A stretch of DNA of 64,000 nt from Acidihalobacter prosperus (GTDB lineage: Bacteria; Pseudomonadota; Gammaproteobacteria; DSM-5130; Acidihalobacteraceae), in contig NZ_JQSG02000001.1 in NCBI RefSeq assembly GCF_000754095.2, forward strand, positions 186,001 through 250,000. The letters are read 5' to 3'. The position numbers were made by a program, and so were the translations under genes. Below the pieces are notes generated by a model. That model did no database searches. It was not told the origin of the DNA and saw only the letters and a list, made by a program, of their open reading frames with translations. This document shows positions 19,791 through 30,663 of this stretch, one piece after another. Each line of letters starts with the position of its first letter. Position 1 is the first letter of the stretch.

Positions 19791-21125
19791 ATGCATTCGA
19801 GCGAACTGATATTTCATGTCCGCCCCGGCGGCCACATGAGCGGACGAATCCGCGTGCCCGGCGATAAATCGATCTCTCATCGCGCCATCATGCTGGGTGC
19901 GCTGGCCGACGGCGTGACCGAAGTGTCCGGCTTCCTCGAGGGTGCCGACTGTTTGGCCACGCTGGCCGCCATGCGGGCGCTCGGGGTCGGGATCGAGACA
20001 CTGGGGCAGGGGCACGTCCGCGTCCACGGTGTCGGGGTGGACGGACTCAAGCCCGCCGCCGCGGCGCTGGATCTCGGCAATTCCGGCACCTCGATGCGTT
20101 TGATGACCGGGCTGCTCGCGGGACAGGCCTTCGCCAGCACCCTGGTCGGCGATGCTTCATTATCGCGTCGCCCGATGCGACGGGTGACCGAGCCGCTTCG
20201 GACCATGGGCGCCGAGATCGATACCACGGCAGACGGCACGCCGCCAATGCGCATTCAGGGAGGGGGCGCTCTGTCGGGTATCGATTACGACATGCCGGTG
20301 GCGAGCGCGCAGGTGAAATCCGCCCTGCTACTGGCCGGGCTCTATGCATCGGGCGAGACCTGCGTGCGCGAACCGGCGCCGACTCGCGATCACACCGAGC
20401 GGATGCTGGCCGGTTTCGGTTACGCGCTATCCCGTACCGGCGACCGTATATGCCTGCGTGGCGGCGGGCGCTTGCGCGGGACGCGCGTGGATGTGCCGGC
20501 GGATATCTCGTCAGCCGCGTTTTTCCTGGTGGCCGCGAGTCTGGCGCCGGGCTCCGACCTGACACTGGAGCATGTAGGCGTCAATCCGACGCGGACCGGT
20601 GTCATCGACATCCTGCGCCACATGGGAGCCGACATCGAACTGCTGGCTGCGCGCGAAGTGGGGGGGGAGCCGGTGGCGGACCTGCGAGTGCGCCATGCGC
20701 CGTTGCGTGGCGTGGCGATTCCGGATGCATTGGTGCCGCTGGCCATCGACGAATTCCCGGCGATATTCGTTGCTGCGGCCTATGCCGAAGGCAGAACGAC
20801 ATTGACGGGCGCCGCCGAACTGCGAGTCAAGGAGAGCGACCGCATCCAGGTGATGGCTGACGGCTTGCAGGCCTGCGGCGTTACCGCGGTGCCCACCGCC
20901 GATGGCATCGTGATCGAAGGTGGGGCAGGACGTTTGCGCGGTGGAACGGTCAACAGCCACGGCGATCATCGTATCGCCATGGCCTTTGCGGTAGCCGGCC
21001 AATGCGCTCAATCGCCGGTAATCATCCAGGATTGCGCGAATGTGAACACCTCCTTTCCCGGCTTTGTCGAGCTGGCCGCGCAGGCAGGCCTGGATATCGA
21101 GGCTGCTGCGGGAGTGGACACGTGA
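19791..21125 (+). CDS. aroA: 5-enolpyruvylshikimate-3-phosphate synthase
   Basis: Sixth enzyme of the shikimate pathway, 444 residues, two-domain inside-out alpha/beta barrel. The PEP/S3P loops [11 protein letters not shown] (N-terminal), [34 protein letters not shown] and KESDRI are all intact. Overall length and wording resemble the Bacillus/CP4 class II enzymes, but the residue that is Ala in the tolerant CP4 enzyme is Gly here (NSGTS), so tolerance to glyphosate is not predicted from that position. The stop overlaps the cmk GTG as GTGA. Confidence 0.97.
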   Translation: MHSSELIFHVRPGGHMSGRIRVPGDKSISHRAIMLGALADGVTEVSGFLEGADCLATLAAMRALGVGIETLGQGHVRVHGVGVDGLKPAAAALDLGNSGTSMRLMTGLLAGQAFASTLVGDASLSRRPMRRVTEPLRTMGAEIDTTADGTPPMRIQGGGALSGIDYDMPVASAQVKSALLLAGLYASGETCVREPAPTRDHTERMLAGFGYALSRTGDRICLRGGGRLRGTRVDVPADISSAAFFLVAASLAPGSDLTLEHVGVNPTRTGVIDILRHMGADIELLAAREVGGEPVADLRVRHAPLRGVAIPDALVPLAIDEFPAIFVAAAYAEGRTTLTGAAELRVKESDRIQVMADGLQACGVTAVPTADGIVIEGGAGRLRGGTVNSHGDHRIAMAFAVAGQCAQSPVIIQDCANVNTSFPGFVELAAQAGLDIEAAAGVDT

Positions 21126-21799
21126 GCGATGCGCCGGTCATCGCCGTCGACGGCCCGAGCGGCTCCGGCAAGGGCACCATCAGCCGCTTGCTGGCGCAGC
21201 GACTGGGATGGCATTTGCTCGACAGTGGCGCGCTGTATCGCCTGACGGCGCTGGCCGCGATGCGGCGAGGGTTCGAGTTCGAAGATGCAACCGCGCTCGC
21301 GGCGGTTGCCGGAGCGCTCGACGTGCGCTTCGCCGGCGACGGAGAGCGCGCGCGCGTATTGCTGGAGGGCGAGGATGTCGGCCTTGCAATCAGGGCAGAA
21401 GACTGCGGCGCCGCTGCCTCGCGGGTGGCGGCGCTTGGCCCCGTGAGGGATGCTCTGCTGCAGCGCCAGCGCGATTTCCGCCGCCGCCCCGGGCTGGTGG
21501 CCGATGGGCGTGATATGGGTACGGTGGTGTTCCCCGACGCCGCACTCAAGATATTTCTGACCGCGAGCCAGGAGGAGCGGGCGAGCCGACGCCTCAAGCA
21601 GTTGAAGGATCAGGGGGTTAGTGCTAACCTTCCAAGCCTTTTACGCGATCTTGCGGAGCGGGATGCGCGGGATGCGCGTCGTGCGGTGTCGCCATTGCGG
21701 CCTGCGGACGATGCCATCGAGATAGATTCGAGCGGGCTGGACATACCGGCCGTTCTGGACAGAATACTGGCACTCGCCCGCGAACGTAATCTGGTTTGA
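21122..21799 (+). CDS. cmk: Cytidylate kinase
   Basis: Phosphorylates CMP and dCMP; 225 residues. The P-loop GPSGSGKGT is at 11-19, followed by LLDSGALYR (substrate site) and [12 protein letters not shown]. The LID region is [13 protein letters not shown]. The GTG start overlaps the aroA stop by four bases (GTGA). The order aroA-cmk-rpsA-ihfB is conserved across proteobacteria. Confidence 0.96.
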   Translation: MSDAPVIAVDGPSGSGKGTISRLLAQRLGWHLLDSGALYRLTALAAMRRGFEFEDATALAAVAGALDVRFAGDGERARVLLEGEDVGLAIRAEDCGAAASRVAALGPVRDALLQRQRDFRRRPGLVADGRDMGTVVFPDAALKIFLTASQEERASRRLKQLKDQGVSANLPSLLRDLAERDARDARRAVSPLRPADDAIEIDSSGLDIPAVLDRILALARERNLV

Positions 21800-21870
21800 T
21801 GTAAATTTTTGTTTGGATATTGAAAAGGCGCCAGGGCTAGAGTCCCCGGCATGATGTCAACCGCAACCCG

Positions 21871-21898
21871 CCGCATGGGCAATCGGGCCCTGCCGCGG
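21871..21898 (+). promoter_or_regulatory. Hairpin in the rpsA leader
   Basis: GCA-T-GGGC (21873-21880), loop AATCGG, GCCC-TGC (21887-21893) form a stem with one bulged base, and outer CC/GG bases can extend it. It lies 24 bases before the rpsA start. rpsA mRNA in gammaproteobacteria is repressed by its own protein through structured leader RNA, so this may be part of that control. Only the fold is visible here. Confidence 0.4.
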
Positions 21899-21921
21899 TC
21901 TATCGTGAGTTCAATCAACCT

Positions 21922-23601
21922 ATGAGCGAAAGTTTTGCGCAGCTGCTAGAAGAGAGCATGGCCTATACGGAGATGAAGCCCGGGGCCATCCTCAACGCCA
22001 CCATTCTCGAGATCAAGCCCGACGTCGTGGTCGTCAACGCCGGCCTCAAGTCTGAGGGCGTCATCCCCGCCGAGGAGTTCTACAACGATCGCGGCGAAAT
22101 CGAGGTGGCCGTCGGCGATGTGATCGAGGTTGCCCTCGATGCGGTCGAGGACGGTTTTGGCGAAACGCGGCTGTCGCGTGAAAAGGCGAAGCGGGCCAAG
22201 GCCTGGAAGGTGCTCGAAGACGCTTTCGAGAAAGACGAGATTGTCAGCGGCAAGATCAGCGGCAAGGTCAAGGGCGGCTTCACGGTCGACATCAACGACA
22301 TCCGCGCCTTCCTGCCCGGTTCGCTGGTCGATGTGCGTCCGGTGCGCGACACGGCCTATCTCGAGGGCAAGGACCTCGAATTCAAGGTCATCAAGCTGGA
22401 CCGTCGCCGCAACAACGTCGTCGTGTCCCGTCGCGCCGTGGTCGAGTCCGAATACAGCGCCGAGCGTGAAGCACTGCTCGAAAGCCTGCATGAAGGTCAG
22501 GTGCTCAAGGGCATCGTCAAGAACCTCACCGACTATGGTGCATTCCTCGACCTCGGCGGCATCGACGGCCTGCTGCACATCACCGACATGGCGTGGAAGC
22601 GCGTCAAGCATCCCTCGGAAGTGGTCAATATCGGCGACGAGATCGAGGTCAAGGTGCTCAAGTTCGATCGCGAGCGCAATCGCGTTTCGCTCGGTCTCAA
22701 GCAGCTGGGCGAGGATCCATGGGTCGATATCGCGCGCCGCTACCCGACGGGCACGCGCCTGTTCGGCAAGGTCACCAACATCACCGATTACGGCTGCTTC
22801 GTCGAAATCGAGGATGGTGTCGAAGGTCTGGTGCACGTATCCGAGATCGATTGGACCAACAAGAACGTCAATCCGGCCAAGGCCGTGACCATCGGCGAAG
22901 AGACCGAGGTCATGATCCTCGACATCGACGAGGAACGCCGCCGCATTTCGCTGGGCATGAAGCAGTGCATTCCCAATCCTTGGGAAGAGTTCGCGCAGAA
23001 TTTCAACAAGGGCGACCGCGTTACCGGCGTGATCAAGTCGATTACCGATTTCGGCATCTTCGTCGGTCTGGACGGCGGCATCGACGGCCTGGTGCATCTT
23101 TCCGACATCTCCTGGCATGTGCCGGGCGAAGAGGCTGTGCGCAACTACAAGAAGGGTGACGAGATCGACACTGTGGTCCTGGCCGTCGATCCCGAGCGCG
23201 AGCGCATTTCCCTGGGCATCAAGCAGATCGAGAAGGATCCGTTCTCGAATTTCGTCGCCGAACACCCCAAGGGCACGATGCTCAAGGGCACGGTGGTCGA
23301 GGTCGATGCCAAGGCGGCGACCATCGATCTGGGCGACGAGATCATCGGTACGCTGCGTGCGTCGGAACTTTCGCGTGATCGCGTGGAGGATGCGCGTACC
23401 GTACTGAAAGTGGGCGACGAGGTCGAAGCCAAGTTCATGGGCGTGGATCGCAAGAACCGTACGGTCACCCTGTCGATCAAGGCCAAGGAGTTTGCCGAGG
23501 AAGCCGAGGTGCTGCAGGATTACAGCAGCAGCGGCAGTGGTGCGACGACTTCGCTGGGCGAGTTGCTTAAGGAAAAAATGGACGCCAACAACCGGTCCTG
23601 A
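21922..23601 (+). CDS. rpsA: 30S ribosomal protein S1
   Basis: Binds mRNA and helps initiation of translation; 559 residues with six S1 (OB-fold) repeats starting at about residues 18, 103, 189, 274, 361 and 448. The last four show repeated phrases such as TDYGAF.D, G.DGL.H.SD and RISLG.KQ. The leader of about 120 bases is long and can fold. A strong intrinsic terminator follows 24 bases after the stop, so ihfB must have its own promoter or rely on read-through. Confidence 0.98.
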   Translation: MSESFAQLLEESMAYTEMKPGAILNATILEIKPDVVVVNAGLKSEGVIPAEEFYNDRGEIEVAVGDVIEVALDAVEDGFGETRLSREKAKRAKAWKVLEDAFEKDEIVSGKISGKVKGGFTVDINDIRAFLPGSLVDVRPVRDTAYLEGKDLEFKVIKLDRRRNNVVVSRRAVVESEYSAEREALLESLHEGQVLKGIVKNLTDYGAFLDLGGIDGLLHITDMAWKRVKHPSEVVNIGDEIEVKVLKFDRERNRVSLGLKQLGEDPWVDIARRYPTGTRLFGKVTNITDYGCFVEIEDGVEGLVHVSEIDWTNKNVNPAKAVTIGEETEVMILDIDEERRRISLGMKQCIPNPWEEFAQNFNKGDRVTGVIKSITDFGIFVGLDGGIDGLVHLSDISWHVPGEEAVRNYKKGDEIDTVVLAVDPERERISLGIKQIEKDPFSNFVAEHPKGTMLKGTVVEVDAKAATIDLGDEIIGTLRASELSRDRVEDARTVLKVGDEVEAKFMGVDRKNRTVTLSIKAKEFAEEAEVLQDYSSSGSGATTSLGELLKEKMDANNRS

Positions 23602-23625
23602 TCTTTAGCGGCATGTCAGTCCGTG

Positions 23626-23657
23626 ATGGGCGGTATCTTGGCGATACCGCCCATTTT
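23626..23657 (+). terminator. Rho-independent terminator after rpsA
   Basis: ATGGGCGGTATC (23626-23637), loop TTGGC, GATACCGCCCAT (23643-23654) form a perfect 12-bp stem followed by TTTCTGTCT. This is the clearest terminator in the window and closes the aromatic-cmk-rpsA transcript. Confidence 0.88.
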
Positions 23658-23695
23658 CTGTCTGGCTCGGAACGGGAAGCATAACGGGTTGCTTC

Positions 23696-23983
23696 ATGAC
23701 AAAATCAGAACTCATCGAGGCCCTGGCCAAGAAACACGACCACCTGCATTACCGTGACGTCGAGCTTTCGGTCAAGGGTTTGCTGGAACAAATGAGCACG
23801 GCCCTCGCTTCCGGCGAGAGAATCGAGATACGAGGTTTCGGCAGCTTTTCGTTGCATTACCGGCCGCCTCGTATCGGACGAAACCCCAAGACCGGCGATA
23901 CGGTGCCCCTGCCGGGCAAGCATGTCCCGCATTTCAAGCCTGGCAAGGAACTGCGCGAGCGGGTGAACAGCAGCATCGGCTGA
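23696..23983 (+). CDS. ihfB: Integration host factor, beta subunit
   Basis: DNA-bending protein of 95 residues (HU/IHF family). [10 protein letters not shown] at the start and [22 protein letters not shown] for the beta-arm, with the conserved Pro at the arm tip, mark IHF beta rather than HU. Its partner IhfA is not in the window. A perfect IHF consensus site lies at 41925-41937 before the sulfur operon, so this protein is probably a direct player there. Confidence 0.96.
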   Translation: MTKSELIEALAKKHDHLHYRDVELSVKGLLEQMSTALASGERIEIRGFGSFSLHYRPPRIGRNPKTGDTVPLPGKHVPHFKPGKELRERVNSSIG

Positions 23984-23990
23984 CCCGTTG

Positions 23991-24019
23991 TCGCCCGGAT
24001 GGGCGAGAGCGAACGCTCT
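23991..24019 (+). other. Two adjacent hairpins between ihfB and lapA
   Basis: TCGCCC-GGAT-GGGCGA (23991-24006) and AGAGCG-AA-CGCTCT (24006-24019) are two perfect 6-bp inverted repeats touching each other just after the ihfB stop. There is no T-run. They could stabilise the ihfB 3' end or act as a weak attenuator. Confidence 0.4.
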
Positions 24020-24042
24020 GAATCGACAGAGGTACGATCCGT

Positions 24043-24336
24043 ATGCGCAAGCTGTTTTCAATCGTTCTGATACTGCTCATGATGCTGTTGGCGGTGGCGT
24101 TCACATCGCTCAATCTCGGCGCCATGGCGATCAATCTTTACTTCATCCACGTCGATCTGCCGATCGCCGTCGCGATTTTTCTGTTTCTGCTGTTGGGCGC
24201 CATACTCGGCGTGATGGCCAGCAGTGGTCTCTGGTTGCGTCAAGCGCGTACGAACCGAAAATTGCGCCGTCGCCTCGAGAACTGTGACAAGGAGTTGGCG
24301 AGTCTGCGCAACCTGCCGGTCAAGGACCCCTCTTGA
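24043..24336 (+). CDS. lapA: Lipopolysaccharide assembly protein A
   Basis: Inner-membrane protein of 97 residues with two transmembrane helices (about 5-22 and 40-62) joined by a short loop containing the family sequence TSLNLGAMAINLYF, and a basic, coiled C-terminal tail. LapA works with LapB to control LPS synthesis through FtsH-dependent turnover of LpxC in E. coli. Its TGA overlaps the lapB ATG (TGATG). Confidence 0.92.
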   Translation: MRKLFSIVLILLMMLLAVAFTSLNLGAMAINLYFIHVDLPIAVAIFLFLLLGAILGVMASSGLWLRQARTNRKLRRRLENCDKELASLRNLPVKDPS

Positions 24337-25529
24337 TGCTCGACTTGTTGTGGCTGCTTCTTCCCATAGCAGCCGCGACCGGGTGGTGGTCCGGACGGCG
24401 CAGTTTGCGGGCGTCCGGCAAGGACCGCCCGTGTCCTTCTTTACCCGGCGAATACGTCAAGGGACTCAACTACCTGCTCAACGAACAGCCCGACAAGGCA
24501 CTTGAGCTGTTCGTGCGTGTCGTCGAAGTTGATTCGGAGACGGTCGAGACCTATTTGTTGCTGGGTAGCCTGTTTCGTCGCCGGGGAGAGGTCGAACGGG
24601 CGATCAGGATTCATCAGAACCTCATCGCGCGCCCTCACCTCGAGGGGCAGCACCGGGCTACCGCGCTGCTCGAACTGGGCAAGGATTACATGCGGGCGGG
24701 GCTGCTTGACCGCGCCGAGGGACTTTACAAGGAATTGCTGAGCACGCGCTATCTCAAGGGCGAGGCTTGCTTTGAGCTGCAGAAGATCTATGAGCAGGAA
24801 AAGGACTGGCTCGAGGCAATTCGTTCGGCCGAAGCCTATCAGTCTTCATCCGGGGATTCGCAGCAGAGCGTGATCGCGCATTACTGGTGCGAAGCGTCCG
24901 AGCAGCAGCGCCAGGCGGGTCGGTCGCGGTTGGCTATCGATTATGCCAAGCGTGCGCTGGTGCGCGACCCAGGCTGTGTGCGGGCGAGTATTTTGCTGGG
25001 CGATATCGCGCTTGCGGCGCGCGACAGCGCGCAAGCCGTCAAATATTATGCCCGCGTCGCCGAACAAGACCCCGATTTTCTCCCCGTGGTATTGCCGAAA
25101 TTGCGCGCGGCTTACGCTGGACTGGGCGATCAAAGCGGCCTGTCGAGGCTGCTGTCTCGCTTTCGGGGGCGCAAGCACGACAGCGAAACCATCCTGCAGA
25201 TGATCCGTGATCTGCTCGATCATGGCGATGAGCCGGCCGCACGCAAGGCATTGATCGAGGAAATCGGCAAGCAGGTGGCGCCAGTGCGGTTGCTCCGGGA
25301 GTATGTGGCTCTTGAACAGACTCGTTTCGAAGGCGATCCGGCCGAAACCCTGCGCCTGATCGAGCGGGTTTTGGGCGAACATCTGCAGCAGTGGTTTGCC
25401 TACCGTTGTAACCATTGCGGTTTTCGCGCCAAGAATCTCTTTTGGCAATGTCCGGGCTGCCATCGTTGGGGCACGATTCGCCCCTATGATTCGCCGGACG
25501 ACAATCTTTCAGGAGGTAGGCATGGATAG
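24336..25529 (+). CDS. lapB: Lipopolysaccharide assembly protein B
   Basis: 397-residue membrane-anchored TPR protein. One N-terminal helix (about 2-18), roughly nine TPR units, and a C-terminal rubredoxin-like metal site with two Cys-x2-Cys pairs (CNHC and CPGC) match LapB/YciM. It recruits LpxC to FtsH and so sets LPS levels. The ATG at 24336 is coupled to lapA by TGATG; an in-frame TTG just before it is less likely. Its last 8 bases overlap pyrF. Confidence 0.94.
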   Translation: MLDLLWLLLPIAAATGWWSGRRSLRASGKDRPCPSLPGEYVKGLNYLLNEQPDKALELFVRVVEVDSETVETYLLLGSLFRRRGEVERAIRIHQNLIARPHLEGQHRATALLELGKDYMRAGLLDRAEGLYKELLSTRYLKGEACFELQKIYEQEKDWLEAIRSAEAYQSSSGDSQQSVIAHYWCEASEQQRQAGRSRLAIDYAKRALVRDPGCVRASILLGDIALAARDSAQAVKYYARVAEQDPDFLPVVLPKLRAAYAGLGDQSGLSRLLSRFRGRKHDSETILQMIRDLLDHGDEPAARKALIEEIGKQVAPVRLLREYVALEQTRFEGDPAETLRLIERVLGEHLQQWFAYRCNHCGFRAKNLFWQCPGCHRWGTIRPYDSPDDNLSGGRHG

Positions 25530-26241
25530 CCAGCGTACGATCGACGGCGCTCGGGTGATCGTGGCCCTGGACTTTCCGGATGCGGGCGGCGCGCTCGCGC
25601 TCGCCGCACAACTTGACCCGCAATTGTGCCGTCTGAAGGTCGGTTTCGAGCTTTTCGTGGCGGCGGGCCCGGCCTTGGTCGAAGCCCTGATGGCGCGCGG
25701 TTTTGATGTATTTCTGGATCTCAAGTTTCATGACATTCCCAACACCGTTGCGTCCGCCTGTCGGGCGGCGGCCAATCTCGGCGTCTGGATGCTGAACGTG
25801 CATGCAAGTGGCGGGAGCGCAATGATGCAGGCTGCACGCGAATCGATCGCGACCTGCCCGAGGCCGCCGCTGCTGATTGCAGTCACGGTGTTGACGTCCA
25901 TGGACAGCGGCGATCTCAGGCGGATTGGCGTCGAGCGTTCCGCAGGCGAACAGGTGCTCGAGCTAGCACGCCTCACCCAGGACTGCGGACTCGACGGCAT
26001 CGTGTGTTCGGCTCAGGAAGCCCGCCTGTTGCGCGAAGCGATTGGCGCTGAATTTCTGTTGGTCACGCCGGGCATCCGCCCACACGATAGCGAAGGCGAC
26101 GATCAGAAGCGTGTGCTGTCTCCCGTCGAAGCGCTGCGCGCAGGATCGGACTATCTGGTCGTGGGGCGCCCCATCACGCGCGCGCAGGACCCGCTCGGTC
26201 GCCTGCATGCGATATCGGAATCCTTGAGGGCCGCGGAATAA
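25522..26241 (+). CDS. pyrF: Orotidine 5'-phosphate decarboxylase
   Basis: Last step of UMP synthesis; 239 residues, TIM barrel. The catalytic DLKFHD (Asp66, Lys68, Asp71) and the phosphate loop VGRPITRA are intact. The ATG at 25522 follows a near-perfect AGGAGGT at 25510-25517; earlier in-frame codons belong to lapB in another frame. lapA-lapB-pyrF is the common gammaproteobacterial order. Confidence 0.96.
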   Translation: MDSQRTIDGARVIVALDFPDAGGALALAAQLDPQLCRLKVGFELFVAAGPALVEALMARGFDVFLDLKFHDIPNTVASACRAAANLGVWMLNVHASGGSAMMQAARESIATCPRPPLLIAVTVLTSMDSGDLRRIGVERSAGEQVLELARLTQDCGLDGIVCSAQEARLLREAIGAEFLLVTPGIRPHDSEGDDQKRVLSPVEALRAGSDYLVVGRPITRAQDPLGRLHAISESLRAAE

Positions 26242-26312
26242 TCGCTTTCCAGCGTGCGCGATGACCGGATGCCGTGCGGCGCGCACGCGCGCGTCCGTGC
26301 GGGTACGCTCGA

Positions 26313-26341
26313 TTGCGCTTTTTGTGATTGATAGGCATATT
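26313..26341 (+). promoter_or_regulatory. Sigma-70 promoter for galU
   Basis: TTGCGC at 26313-26318, a 17-bp spacer, and CATATT at 26336-26341 give a reasonable -35/-10 pair in the 175-bp gap after pyrF. The remaining gap up to the galU GTG shows a GGCGA...TCGCC inverted repeat and nothing else recognised. Confidence 0.5.
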
Positions 26342-26416
26342 CAAGACGAGCGTGGCGATTTTCGGTACGGACGGTCGCCATTGAGATCATGTAGCCGCAA
26401 TCATGGAGGGGAATCG

Positions 26417-27322
26417 GTGACTAGGATCAGTAAACCGGTACGCAAGGCGGTCTTCCCGGTGGCCGGTATGGGTACGCGCTTCCTGCCCGCGACCAAGGCC
26501 AATCCCAAAGAGATGTTGCCGGTTGTGGATAAACCCTTGATCCAGTACGCAGCCGAGGAGGCGGTCAAGGCGGGGATCGAGGTACTGATTTTCGTCAATG
26601 GCCGTAGCAAGCGCGCCATTCCGGATCATTTCGACAAGGCCTACGAACTCGAAACCGAACTCGAGGCGCGCGGTAAGTTCAAGCAGCTTGAGCAGGTACG
26701 CAATATCCTGCCGCCTCAGGTCAGCGCGGTTTATATCCGCCAGCCCGAGGCGCTTGGCCTGGGCGACGCAGTGGCGCGGGCCCAGGCCGTAGTCGGTGAC
26801 GAGCCCTTCGCGGTGATACTGGCCGATGACCTGATCGATGCGGGTAGCGACGGCGTGCTCAAGCAGCTGGTCGACGTCTATGCACGTGAACAGTGCAGCG
26901 TGCTTGGGGTTGAGAAGGTACCGATGAGCGATATCCATCGCTACGGCGTGGTCGATGGCCGGCCGGCCGGCAACGGCCTGTGGGAGGTGAAGGGGATTGT
27001 CGAAAAACCCCACCGTGAGGAGGCGCCTTCGGATGTGGGTGTGGTGGGGCGCTACATCCTGACGCCTGCCATTTTCGAGATGATCAGGAATACGCCGCGC
27101 GGGGCGGGCGGTGAAATACAGCTGACCGATGCAATCGCGGCGCTGCTGGCGCATGAGCGCGTGCTGGGCTGCGAGCTGAAAGGCGTGCGCTACGACTGTG
27201 GAGACAAGCTCGGCTATCTTCAGGCGACCGTGCAGTATGCGCTCAAGCACCCGGAACTGAGCGCCGATTTTAGGGCCTACCTCGAAAGTCAGTTTTCCAG
27301 CGCGGCCCGTTCGGTTTCCTGA
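26417..27322 (+). CDS. galU: UTP-glucose-1-phosphate uridylyltransferase
   Basis: Makes UDP-glucose for LPS and capsule; 301 residues. The nucleotide loop [19 protein letters not shown] near residue 17 is diagnostic, followed by ILADDLID and VEKP. The GTG start at 26417 has GGAGGGG upstream and begins the conserved RKAVFPVAG sequence; the upstream extension is unconserved. Its last 34 bases overlap the end of the convergent ABC-F gene. Confidence 0.95.
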   Translation: MTRISKPVRKAVFPVAGMGTRFLPATKANPKEMLPVVDKPLIQYAAEEAVKAGIEVLIFVNGRSKRAIPDHFDKAYELETELEARGKFKQLEQVRNILPPQVSAVYIRQPEALGLGDAVARAQAVVGDEPFAVILADDLIDAGSDGVLKQLVDVYAREQCSVLGVEKVPMSDIHRYGVVDGRPAGNGLWEVKGIVEKPHREEAPSDVGVVGRYILTPAIFEMIRNTPRGAGGEIQLTDAIAALLAHERVLGCELKGVRYDCGDKLGYLQATVQYALKHPELSADFRAYLESQFSSAARSVS

Positions 27323-29217
27323 TCGCTCTGGCGGGCGTTTTCGAGGGCTTCGCTGGCCTCCAGCCAAGCGCCCTCGGCTTCGGACAATGCGCTCTCGAGC
27401 GCGGCTTGCCGACGCAGCAGTTCCTGCAACCGTGGGACGTGCTCCGCTTCGTAGAGCGCAGGGTCGGCCAGGTCCTCGAGCAGGGCGGTTTTCTCCTTGC
27501 TTAACCGCGCGTGCTCGCGCTCCATGCGCCGAACCTGATCGTCCAATGCCTTGAGGCGTTGGCGCTGTTCAGCAGCCTGCCGGCGGCGGACCTTGGGCGG
27601 GATGGCGTTCGAGTCCGCCGCGGTTTCGCGCTTGTCCGGTTTCCCCGGCGTTTCATCGCGGCGGCGGCGTGCGAGCCAGCGGGCATAATCCGCCTGATCG
27701 CCATCGAATGGCGCGGCCTGGCCATCCGCCACCAGGACGATGGTATCGCAGACGCTGCTGATCAGGTGCCGGTCATGGCTGACCAGTACCACGGCACCCT
27801 CGTAACGGTTGAGGGCGATGGCGAGCGCGCGGCGCATTTCCAGGTCGAGATGGTTGGTCGGCTCGTCGAGGAGCAGGAGGTTGGGTTTGCGGTAGCAGAG
27901 CATGGCGAGCACCAGCCGGGCCTTTTCGCCGCCCGAGAACTGCCCGGCGGTATCCAGCGCGCGGTCGCCGCTGAAGGCGAATTTGCCAAGGTGATTGCGC
28001 AAGGATTGTTCGCCGGCCTTCGGATCCATGCGCAACAGGTGCGTCAGAGGGCTGGCCTGCGGGTCGAGCTGCTCAAGCTGATGCTGCGCGAAATAGCCGA
28101 CGGCCAGATGGGGCGATGGGTTGCGCTGCCCGCGCAGTGGGTCGATCTCACCCGCCAACAGCTTGATCAAGGTGGATTTCCCCGCACCGTTGGGGCCGAG
28201 CAGCCCAACGCGGTCGCCGGGTCTCAATCCGAGGTTGGCGTGATCCACCAGGGTGTGGCCGTCGTAGCCCACGGCAACGTCGTCCAGCGAGAGCAGGGGA
28301 TTGGGCAGCTTCGCGGGCATGCCGAAATCGAAGTCGAACTCGCTGGCGCTGTGTACCGGGGCGACCAAGGCCATGCGTTCGAGCGTTTTGAGGCGGCTCT
28401 GGGCCTGGCGCGCCTTGGTGGCTTTTGCCCTGAAGCGTTCGACGAAACGATTCAGATGCTCGATCTGGCGCTGCTGGCGCGTATGGGCCGCTTGCTGCTG
28501 AATCAAGGCTTGGGCCCTGGCCTGTTCGAAATCGGAGTAGGTGCCCGTGTAAAGCGTCAGGCGCCTGTCGTCGAGGTGGGCGATGTGCGTGACGGTATGG
28601 TCGAGAAATTCACGATCGTGCGAGATCAGCAAGAGCGTACCCGGATAGCCGGCAAGCCACTGTTCCAGCCAGAGTACGGCGTCCAGGTCGAGATGGTTGG
28701 TCGGCTCGTCGAGCAGCAGCAGGTCCGAGCGGCACATCAGTGCCTGGGCCAGATTCAGGCGCATCCGCCAACCACCGGAGAACTCGCGTACCGGTCGTTG
28801 TTCCTCGCCAGGCGCGAAACCCAGGCCATGGAGGAGACGCGTGGCTCGGCTCTCCGCAGTATAGGCGTCGATGTTGTCCAGCTCGGCATGCAATTCGGCA
28901 ATGCCGGCGTCATCCGCAGTGGCCAGTTCGGCCTGGAGACGTCGCAGCTCGGCATCCCCGTCGAGGACGTAGTCGAGCGCGGTAGTGTCGACCGCCGGGG
29001 TTTCCTGTGCGACATGGGCGATCGTCCATTCCGGTGGCAGGTGACATTCGCCGGTATCGGCTCCGAGCTGGCCTTGTATCAGTGCGAAGAGGCTGGATTT
29101 TCCGGTGCCATTGACGCCGACGAGCCCCACGCGCCAGCCGGCGTGAATACTGAGGTCGGCGGAATCGAGCAGCAGGCGGGGGCCCCGGCGAAGGGAAAGT
29201 TGGGTCAGGCGCAGCAT
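27289..29217 (-). CDS. yheS: ABC-F family ATPase, YheS type
   Basis: 642-residue soluble protein with two ABC domains and no membrane part. Walker A loops are GVNGTGKSS (34-42) and GPNGAGKST in the second half, each followed by an ABC signature ([18 protein letters not shown]) and [12 protein letters not shown]. The linker between domains and a C-terminal coiled coil ([13 protein letters not shown]...) fit the YheS/Uup group, whose members act on the ribosome. Length equals E. coli YheS closely. The gene converges on galU with a 34-bp coding overlap. Confidence 0.9.
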   Translation of the reverse strand: MLRLTQLSLRRGPRLLLDSADLSIHAGWRVGLVGVNGTGKSSLFALIQGQLGADTGECHLPPEWTIAHVAQETPAVDTTALDYVLDGDAELRRLQAELATADDAGIAELHAELDNIDAYTAESRATRLLHGLGFAPGEEQRPVREFSGGWRMRLNLAQALMCRSDLLLLDEPTNHLDLDAVLWLEQWLAGYPGTLLLISHDREFLDHTVTHIAHLDDRRLTLYTGTYSDFEQARAQALIQQQAAHTRQQRQIEHLNRFVERFRAKATKARQAQSRLKTLERMALVAPVHSASEFDFDFGMPAKLPNPLLSLDDVAVGYDGHTLVDHANLGLRPGDRVGLLGPNGAGKSTLIKLLAGEIDPLRGQRNPSPHLAVGYFAQHQLEQLDPQASPLTHLLRMDPKAGEQSLRNHLGKFAFSGDRALDTAGQFSGGEKARLVLAMLCYRKPNLLLLDEPTNHLDLEMRRALAIALNRYEGAVVLVSHDRHLISSVCDTIVLVADGQAAPFDGDQADYARWLARRRRDETPGKPDKRETAADSNAIPPKVRRRQAAEQRQRLKALDDQVRRMEREHARLSKEKTALLEDLADPALYEAEHVPRLQELLRRQAALESALSEAEGAWLEASEALENARQSDQETERAALEN

Positions 29218-29256
29218 GGCGCAGAGTGTATCAAGCTTCCGCCTGCAGGTGCGTCT

Positions 29257-30654
29257 TTACTCGGATGCGCCCTGTGATGGGGCGCTGAGTTCGACAGGCG
29301 ACGCTGCGCGTGCCTGCAACGCCTCTTCGATAGCGTGTTGCAGGCGCCTCAGGGTTTGCGGGGCATGCTGGCCGAGCGCAACGGATTCGATCATGGCCGA
29401 GCCGGAAAGCGGTGGCGGGTGGCCAAACTGGCGTTTGAAACTTTGCGCAACGTGTTGCGCAAGCGCCGCCATCCGCGCTTCGTCTTCATGGGCGTCGGCC
29501 ATCAGCTTGGCAACCGAAGCCTCGATGTCGCGCAGGGGTTTGCGTTCATGGCGCTCGTATAGATTTTCCAGCGTGAGGATGATGGAGCGTGACGGTTCCG
29601 CCGGATATCCGTTGTGTTCGAGGTATTGATACAGCATGCGATCAATCGGGAAAGGCAGCGTGCCGAAACGGTGAATAAACGCGCTGATCAGTGCGCCGAT
29701 GCCGGCCGCCATGTCATCCTGGTTCAGATCGGGTGTGCTGCGTACGGCTTCGACGACATGTGACAGCAAGTCGCCGGCCCGCGTGCGACCGAGCGCGTGT
29801 GGCTCGGATACCGGGATGCGGGATTCGGCGGTGCCGATGGAGGCTCGGTCGACGGCAGCCGCCAGGCTGCCCGTGTTGGCCGGCAGATGATCGCTGGCGA
29901 GGTGGTCGAGTTGTTGTGCCAATTCGTAGAAACATAAACTTGCGGGCGCATCGTAGCGCAGGAAAATCACGGGCCGTTGTATGCGCACGGCGGTGGCGAC
30001 GGTTTCGTCGGATACGACATGACCGATCGCGTCGACATGGCATTGCAGATATTTTTCCACCGCGCCCTTGAATCGACGGAATACGGCGCGAAACTCCTGG
30101 GCATCCGCAACCTGATTCACGATTACCTGAATCGGGGTATGGACGCCTTCGCGGCGCATCACCCTGATCAATGAAAAGGCGTTTGTCAGCGAAGTCGGTT
30201 CCGGGGTGATGACCAGCACGACCAGCGCCGCCGCACGAAGAAAAAAGACGACATCCTGGCTCGCACCCGCGGCCGTGTCCACCAGTAGATAATCGAAATC
30301 CCGCTCCAGTGAGAACAGGGCTTCGCTCAATCGTTCGCGACGGGTTTCGTCCAGATCCGTCCCGTTGGCGATGCCGGACGCGGCTGGCACAATGGAAATG
30401 TTGCCGGGCGCCTTCAGCAGGATGTCGTCGATGGGGTGTCGTCCATCGAGCACCTGTTCGAGGGTAAGGGTGGGGCGCAGCCCCAACAGGATGTTGACGT
30501 TGGCCTGATTGGTGTCCGCATCGAACAGGCAGACGCGGCGGCGACGGCTGGCCAGTGCGACGGCCAGGTTCACGCTGATGTTGGTCTTGCCGACGCCGCC
30601 CTTTCCGCTGGTGACGGCAATGACCTTGGCCCGGATGGGTAACGCTGAGCTCAT
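29257..30654 (-). CDS. MinD/ParA-family ATPase with C-terminal extension (FlhG-like)
   Basis: 465 residues. The N-terminal half is a deviant Walker ATPase: SGKGGVGKTNISVNLA at 16-31, DADTNQANVN (Walker A'), and LLVDTAAG. It resembles FlhG/MinD-type switch proteins that localise on the membrane or count structures. The second half, about residues 265-465, is a helical extension I do not recognise, possibly the region that binds partners. No minC, minE or flagellar gene is near. It lies 9 bp after the GGDEF-EAL gene and forms the third gene of a signalling string, so it may act downstream of that c-di-GMP enzyme. Confidence 0.75.
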   Translation of the reverse strand: MSSALPIRAKVIAVTSGKGGVGKTNISVNLAVALASRRRRVCLFDADTNQANVNILLGLRPTLTLEQVLDGRHPIDDILLKAPGNISIVPAASGIANGTDLDETRRERLSEALFSLERDFDYLLVDTAAGASQDVVFFLRAAALVVLVITPEPTSLTNAFSLIRVMRREGVHTPIQVIVNQVADAQEFRAVFRRFKGAVEKYLQCHVDAIGHVVSDETVATAVRIQRPVIFLRYDAPASLCFYELAQQLDHLASDHLPANTGSLAAAVDRASIGTAESRIPVSEPHALGRTRAGDLLSHVVEAVRSTPDLNQDDMAAGIGALISAFIHRFGTLPFPIDRMLYQYLEHNGYPAEPSRSIILTLENLYERHERKPLRDIEASVAKLMADAHEDEARMAALAQHVAQSFKRQFGHPPPLSGSAMIESVALGQHAPQTLRRLQHAIEEALQARAASPVELSAPSQGASE

Positions 30655-30663
30655 CCTGGGACT

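Noticed and set aside
27511-29277. A 588-residue plus-strand frame
   Set aside because: It is antisense to the ABC-F ATPase, whose Walker and signature motifs are unmistakable.
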